Source of the DNA: Bacillota bacterium
GTDB taxonomy: Bacteria > Eremiobacterota > SpSt-956 > JAKJGF01
Length of the DNA stretch: 33,540 nt
Assembly: GCA_029555925.1 (NCBI GenBank)
Contig: JAKPQU010000126.1
Location: forward strand, 1 to 33,540
Direction of reading: 5' to 3'
The translations under genes were made by a program, and so were the position numbers. The notes below the pieces were generated by a model that was not told the origin of the DNA, did no database searches, and was given only the letters and a program-made list of their open reading frames with translations. Shown here one piece after another: positions 28,915-33,540 of this stretch. Each line of letters starts with the position of its first letter. Within the stretch, counting starts at the first letter, position 1.

Positions 28915-30156
28915 ATGGACATAGGACTTTTAAAAGGAGATTTAAGCGGAACGGAAAACCTTTCTGATAATGGAGTTGTAATACCCGGTATGAGTTCTGA
29001 AGAAAAACTTGTATTGACCAATCAAGATGCCGATGCAATTCTTTCTTTCTTCCCATCAATGCAAAACAACGCATATCAAAATACTTCAGGGAACGCAGTG
29101 ACATTTGCAGATGTGATCTGTATTGATGATAACGATAATATACAGAAAACAGATGTTGCACGTTCTGACGCTGACGCGGATTGTACGCAATTGGCAGAGC
29201 GCGGAAAAATATACAGATACACAGGAAGCGGATTTGACGCGACTGATTACAGCACGGGTGACGTTCCTTTAATGAACGGTGCAACTCATTATGTGTATTT
29301 CCTTTCCGACTATCTTATTCCCGTGTTTCATTGCGAATTTAAAACTTTCGGCGTATATGCAGACTGGGTGATAGAGAGATGGAATGGAACCGCATGGACA
29401 GCCACGGGGATTACAGATGGAACCCTGGGGAGCACCCAGGATGGAGATGTAAATCTTGGTTCTATTACTCCTGCAAATCACCCGAAAGTTCGAGTAAATG
29501 GTAAGTACGGCCATGCTTTTAGAATTGGTTGCTCCGGGGTAACAACACAGGCAATCCTTGATGTTGCGTACTGGCAATGGAATTACGAACTTAAAAAATG
29601 CGCACTTCTCGGAGAAGCAATATTTTACGATAAAACTGCCGGAGGAGTTTATAGTGAAGTAACGCCCTGGGCGCAATATTCAAACTGGGGACGTGTAGTA
29701 TTTAACGCCGATCCTCTTGCCGCCGGCAGTTCTTTAAAAGCAGCTTATTCTTACAAGAATCCGCAACCAGGAGATTACAATTTAACTTTTTCAGATATAA
29801 ATACAACAGCAAAAACAGCAAAATGTCAGGTGAATGGCGGAAGCGATATAGGTATTACCTGCGATAACAAAACGCCGAATTATCAAGTAATACCCGGTAT
29901 GTATCTTATCTTTAACAACGCGTCAGTTCTTGCTGTTACCGATACGACAACTATTTCCATCTCGGAAAGTATTAAATATCTCTATTATGCAAAAGATACC
30001 GGAGCCGGGCCGGATACTTATTACAATGGTGATTTAACTCTTGATGATACGCCGGTAAACGGAAACAGGACTTTCTATCATGGATATTTTCCACCTCTTG
30101 CCGTCGATTGCACGAAAAACACTCACTACACACGTATAAATGCATATACCGAATAA
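28915..30156 (+). CDS. Tail tip/baseplate protein, unknown
   Basis: 413 residues behind CGGAGGAATTC. Repetitive beta-rich content (RWNGTAWTATGITDGTLGST, RVNGKYGHAFRIGCSG, YSNWGRVVFNADPLAAGSSL) suggests several beta-sandwich units on the virion surface. The WNGTAWT stretch is common in phage structural proteins. No enzyme motif seen. Its place between tape measure and hub genes supports a baseplate role. Confidence 0.6.
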   Translation: MDIGLLKGDLSGTENLSDNGVVIPGMSSEEKLVLTNQDADAILSFFPSMQNNAYQNTSGNAVTFADVICIDDNDNIQKTDVARSDADADCTQLAERGKIYRYTGSGFDATDYSTGDVPLMNGATHYVYFLSDYLIPVFHCEFKTFGVYADWVIERWNGTAWTATGITDGTLGSTQDGDVNLGSITPANHPKVRVNGKYGHAFRIGCSGVTTQAILDVAYWQWNYELKKCALLGEAIFYDKTAGGVYSEVTPWAQYSNWGRVVFNADPLAAGSSLKAAYSYKNPQPGDYNLTFSDINTTAKTAKCQVNGGSDIGITCDNKTPNYQVIPGMYLIFNNASVLAVTDTTTISISESIKYLYYAKDTGAGPDTYYNGDLTLDDTPVNGNRTFYHGYFPPLAVDCTKNTHYTRINAYTE

Positions 30157-30167
30157 GGAGAAGTATA

Positions 30168-31634
30168 ATGCAAAAACTTACAGGAACTTATCTGTCAGCG
30201 GTAAGATTTTCAAATAAGCAGCAATTAAGGCCTTATGACGATACTTATAAACGATACATAAAGCCTTTAAGTTGTGTAAGTTTTTCGAATAAACAGAAGA
30301 TAAATCGACACTTATTTTCTACCGTAAAATTTGGATGGCCCGTAAGAAGGAGATTTCCACGCGCTTATTCAACTGTGAGTTTTTCGAATAGTTCTCTTGC
30401 AATTCAAACTTATTATCAAGGAACAATAAAATATAAAAGAGCATCTATAACACCTTCTGCTTCAGAAAGAAGATGTTCTCCTGAGTGTATTGGATATATT
30501 CAATTGCCTGACGCCAACACAGCAATTAAAATACCATATTTTATCGGTGGAAAAATTTCAAGGGCTATTAATGCCGGTATATCATGGGATATGCACATCA
30601 ATAATATATCCGGTGAGTTCTCTTGCCTTTCTGAAGACTGGAAAGATCTCCTTGAACCAGGTTTCTACTCTGAAAAATATGATTCGCGTAAGTTTATATG
30701 CCTTATATTCGTAAGAAAAACAACCGATAGAGTGGATTATTTAATAGTTCCGCGTCTTGTTCTTCGCGACCAGGCTGGAGAAACAATTCTCGAAAGAGGC
30801 GGAATCGATGAAATAACTTTTCTTCTTGGACAGGGAAAAACTTTTAATTCCTATGTTCCTACTGAAACACTTACGCGTATAAGCGCACGCGTATATGAGA
30901 GTTTATATCTTACAAAGAACGAAAAAACCAATCTTACAGAGGTAAGAGTTGATGGCGTTTTGAAATCTGCACTCCTCAACACTTCAACGCGTCAATGGAG
31001 TTTTAATTATGATATCGACAGTCATTCTATCGTGCAAGTGATTAATCCGCTGGATGCCGCATGGATAATTGACGATATTTGTAAGAAAGTCGTTGATTCT
31101 CAGGCAAGCAAAATCAGAAAAGAGTATTTCCAAACAACTCACAAATTCCCGGCCTTTAGAATTGAAAATACTATTCAATGTCAGGGTCAGCCAATGATTA
31201 ATATCATAAAGTATATTCTTCAGGCCAGAGGCGCGGAATTCGTAATAAAACCAAGAATTACAAGCACTTTCCCGACGATTGACGAGATAGCTCATGAAAA
31301 GCTGACACTGGAAACTTCTCAAATTCCATTACCTTCAGAACTTGCAGAATTTGGGAAATATGCAATTCCAGAAACCTTTATGAATAGAAGATTGCAGATG
31401 CCTTCTTCAGGAGTAAACAAGCGTAACGTAATAAAAGTCAAGTCACCGGCAAAAGTTTTAAATGTACAGGTAAAACAAACTTCAACTATATATAGTGAAG
31501 TTCAGAAAGAAGTAGACGCTGAACCAGTTCCAAATACAATTCCTGCTGGAAGCGGTATTGTAGGATGGAATAGTATGTATAATCCTCCCCGCACTTGGCT
31601 TGAAGGAATATCGGCAATACCAATTTTGAGGTAA
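30168..31634 (+). CDS. Probable baseplate hub protein
   Basis: 488 residues from the ATG at 30168, which has AAGGAG; an upstream TTG frame overlaps the previous gene. The first 75 residues contain three similar units (SAVRFSNKQQL, SCVSFSNKQKI, STVSFSNSS). The middle (GISWDMHINNISGEFSCLSE, WSFNYDIDSHSIVQVI) is hub-like. The end has conserved-looking GIVGWNSMYNPPRTWL. Position and size fit a tail hub. Confidence 0.55.
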   Translation: MQKLTGTYLSAVRFSNKQQLRPYDDTYKRYIKPLSCVSFSNKQKINRHLFSTVKFGWPVRRRFPRAYSTVSFSNSSLAIQTYYQGTIKYKRASITPSASERRCSPECIGYIQLPDANTAIKIPYFIGGKISRAINAGISWDMHINNISGEFSCLSEDWKDLLEPGFYSEKYDSRKFICLIFVRKTTDRVDYLIVPRLVLRDQAGETILERGGIDEITFLLGQGKTFNSYVPTETLTRISARVYESLYLTKNEKTNLTEVRVDGVLKSALLNTSTRQWSFNYDIDSHSIVQVINPLDAAWIIDDICKKVVDSQASKIRKEYFQTTHKFPAFRIENTIQCQGQPMINIIKYILQARGAEFVIKPRITSTFPTIDEIAHEKLTLETSQIPLPSELAEFGKYAIPETFMNRRLQMPSSGVNKRNVIKVKSPAKVLNVQVKQTSTIYSEVQKEVDAEPVPNTIPAGSGIVGWNSMYNPPRTWLEGISAIPILR

Positions 31635-31640
31635 AAAAAA

Positions 31641-32498
31641 ATGGCAAACATAAAGACTATTTCAATAACAAGAGAATACAATCCGACAAAAGACTTGGTA
31701 AATATTGAAGAAATTTGCAACTTCAGTGAATACGCTCTTGCAAATTCCGTGACAATAGTAAACGAAAAGCTTACGGGTGGAGCGACGCCGGTCATAAAAG
31801 GCTCTGTCGTAAAAACTAAGATCATAAATGGAACAAGTGTGTGTAAGGGCGTGAGCTTCTCGTATTCAATCATTAGCCAGCAGGTAGTGAGATATGATGG
31901 GAATCATATTGGAGTCTTGCCAGGTCTGATTCAGACAATTGGGGTAATTCCCGGCGCAATAGAAGCAAAAATAAATTATATACCGTACGAAGAACCCATA
32001 AAGGATGAAATACAATATAATACTTCCCCGCCTGCAGTAATAGATACTTCTCCTGTAGCTCCGACGCCAATTGAGGGAGATAGCACACAGACAACAAAAT
32101 ACGTAACAGAGATAGTCCCTACGACCCAGGAGGAATGGATTGCGTCACAAATCGTAAAAGGCGGCATAAATAGAAAAATCAGAAATACATATAGTATTGA
32201 GACTCTTGGCGAAGGTGAAGATTTAGACCCTGAAGAGATAATAAACGATTTGATACCTGACAGCGACACAGCGGATAGAATCGGAAAACTAGCAATAATA
32301 AACTCTGAAAAGGGTAAATCCGTAAAAGTATATCCTCCTGCAGATTTCGACCTTGATTTGCAAGCACTTGTAGAAGTGGAATCCTCTTTTAATGGAGCTT
32401 CCTTTAAAGAAAGAATTGAATATCAGGAAATCTGCACTTACCCAGGTACACCTTTAGCTGATAAATTCATAATCGGATTTTCCGGGAGGAGTAATTAA
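31641..32498 (+). CDS. Baseplate-associated protein, unknown
   Basis: 285 residues, weak TGAGGT site before the ATG. The N-terminal half is beta-rich (VTIVNEKLTGGATPVIKGSV). A Pro/Thr-rich linker (PPAVIDTSPVAPTPIEGDST) leads to a second domain (VEVESSFNGASFKERIEYQE). It lies between hub and tail-tip genes. No family recognised. Confidence 0.55.
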   Translation: MANIKTISITREYNPTKDLVNIEEICNFSEYALANSVTIVNEKLTGGATPVIKGSVVKTKIINGTSVCKGVSFSYSIISQQVVRYDGNHIGVLPGLIQTIGVIPGAIEAKINYIPYEEPIKDEIQYNTSPPAVIDTSPVAPTPIEGDSTQTTKYVTEIVPTTQEEWIASQIVKGGINRKIRNTYSIETLGEGEDLDPEEIINDLIPDSDTADRIGKLAIINSEKGKSVKVYPPADFDLDLQALVEVESSFNGASFKERIEYQEICTYPGTPLADKFIIGFSGRSN

Positions 32499-33540
32499 GT
32501 GAGTCAGTCTCAGATAATCGCGATACAGAATGAAATAGCACAAAAAAAGGTAGGAGAAAACAGGGAACTTATTCCCGGGAAAATTGCCTATGATTTTGGC
32601 GACGGATATTATAACATAGACGCAGACAAAACAGATCAGGAAGGCAATTCTGTTCCGCTTGTAAAAATTCCTCCTGCTCCTTCGCAGGTCACGACAAAAT
32701 ATAACGTCGGTGACTCAGTGATAGTTCTTCGATATTTCGGAAAAGATTGCCAGACGGAAATTTTAGGACTTTCAAATATAACGTATCCCGACGAAACAAT
32801 TTGCGATTTTTCGACTGTAGAGGTATCGAAGGAAGGAACTATCTACCTATGCTGTCCCGACGATGAAAAAATAAAAGTTTACTCGCTTGACGGCACGCCT
32901 GGAACGGACATCTCGCCGGGGTCGAATGCGATTTATAACATCTGCGCAGATGAGACTTACTTATATTGTAGCAGTAATTTGGCATACGTTGCATTCAGGA
33001 TAAAACCGGACGGATCTGAATACCGGGAAATTGTATTACAGAGCAGATATTATAACGCTCGCGGTCTTGCGATAAACTCAACCTCAACACATTTATATAC
33101 TGCTTACAGCACATGGGAACCTTTACGGGGAATCGCAAAAATAAATATTTCTACCGGTGAAGTTGAAGAAACAGAAACAACTGATGTTTCTTTTGGAATT
33201 ACGGATCTATGTGGTGATACAAGTGGTACAAGTTGTATATTGGGTCGTAATATGTGCGGGGCAAGTAGAGTAGCTGTTTATGACTTTAACTTAAATTTTA
33301 TTAGAGAAATATATACTAATAATATTTATAATAAAATCGCCATGGAACGAAACAGTTTGTATTTAAGTAATTCTTCGACCGTGGATATATATGATTTGAC
33401 AGGAAACTTTATAAATTCAATTGAGGTGTTTAATATGGAAGGAGTTGAAGAAATTATAAAATGTGTTGCAGTTAAAGACTCAAATATATATATCGTAACA
33501 ACGAGTAAAATAAAAAAATATAATTCTTCTGGCGTATTTC
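32499..33540 (+). CDS. Tail-tip protein with beta-propeller-like region, partial
   Basis: Starts at a GTG directly after the previous stop with GGGAGGAG; open to the window end (347 codons seen). Residues 1-100 look like a small baseplate OB-type domain (VGDSVIVLRYFGKDCQTEIL). From residue 105 there are repeating blades: TVEVSKEGTIYLCCPDDEKI, RGLAINSTSTHLYTAYSTW, KIAMERNSLYLSNSSTVDIY, VAVKDSNIYIVTTSKIKKYN. These resemble NHL/YncE-type beta-propellers, which would suit receptor binding or display at the tail tip. Confidence 0.65.
   Translation, partial: MSQSQIIAIQNEIAQKKVGENRELIPGKIAYDFGDGYYNIDADKTDQEGNSVPLVKIPPAPSQVTTKYNVGDSVIVLRYFGKDCQTEILGLSNITYPDETICDFSTVEVSKEGTIYLCCPDDEKIKVYSLDGTPGTDISPGSNAIYNICADETYLYCSSNLAYVAFRIKPDGSEYREIVLQSRYYNARGLAINSTSTHLYTAYSTWEPLRGIAKINISTGEVEETETTDVSFGITDLCGDTSGTSCILGRNMCGASRVAVYDFNLNFIREIYTNNIYNKIAMERNSLYLSNSSTVDIYDLTGNFINSIEVFNMEGVEEIIKCVAVKDSNIYIVTTSKIKKYNSSGVF

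Noticed and set aside
12541..33540. Contractile (myovirus) tail suggested by the Mu-like head
   Set aside because: No sheath-like gene is seen, and the two genes after gp37 read as tube proteins; the tail appears non-contractile.

Overview
The window looks like most of a temperate tailed phage or prophage from a low-GC Gram-positive host, probably a Firmicute of the Clostridia type. The evidence is the AT-rich sequence, the very strong AGGAGG ribosome binding sites, the frequent TTG and GTG starts, the TTGACA/TATAAT promoters and the heavy AGA/ATA codon use; a thermophile is possible but unproven. It has a Mu-like head module (DUF935 portal, MuF-type head protein, Mu-I-like protease with nested scaffold, gp36/gpG/gp37 homologues) joined to what reads as a long non-contractile tail. 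No tail sheath, MuA/MuB transposase, integrase or lysis gene is visible, so at least one end of the phage lies outside the window.

Region by region. 1-1240: a TnpB C-terminal fragment, a promoter-driven small coiled-coil gene and a two-HTH protein. 1251-3331 (minus strand): a lysogeny operon with a LexA/CI-like repressor followed by four small coiled-coil genes and a terminator. 3332-3486: a lambda-like control region with divergent promoters and three operators. 3487-4462: cro-like gene and BRO/KilAC antirepressor. 4463-7523: a patchwork in which small minus-strand genes (two coiled-coil, two ribbon-helix-helix), each with its own promoter, interrupt plus-strand early genes; it also holds a palindromic operator and a 235-nt structured RNA. 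7551-12453: replication and recombination genes (wHTH protein, SSB-like protein, prim-pol/ATPase with an iteron-rich, frameshifted 3' end, RuvC-like resolvase) and small early proteins. 12441-12520: a promoter immediately followed by a terminator, the arrangement of a late-gene antitermination switch. 12541-24456: packaging, head and tail tube. 24484-33540: tail chaperone candidate, tape measure, distal tail/baseplate proteins and a tail-tip protein with a beta-propeller-like half, cut by the window end.

The most notable items are: (1) a MuF head protein fused to a C-terminal HExxH metallopeptidase-like domain, followed by an overlapping small gene, which fits a phage-borne polymorphic toxin and immunity pair; (2) a dense iteron array inside the primase gene, with a one-base insertion in one repeat that truncates the primase and whose removal restores a 711-residue frame; (3) a LexA-like repressor whose serine nucleophile is replaced by cysteine; (4) an unidentified multi-hairpin RNA; and (5) seven related small coiled-coil genes, six of them on the lysogenic strand.
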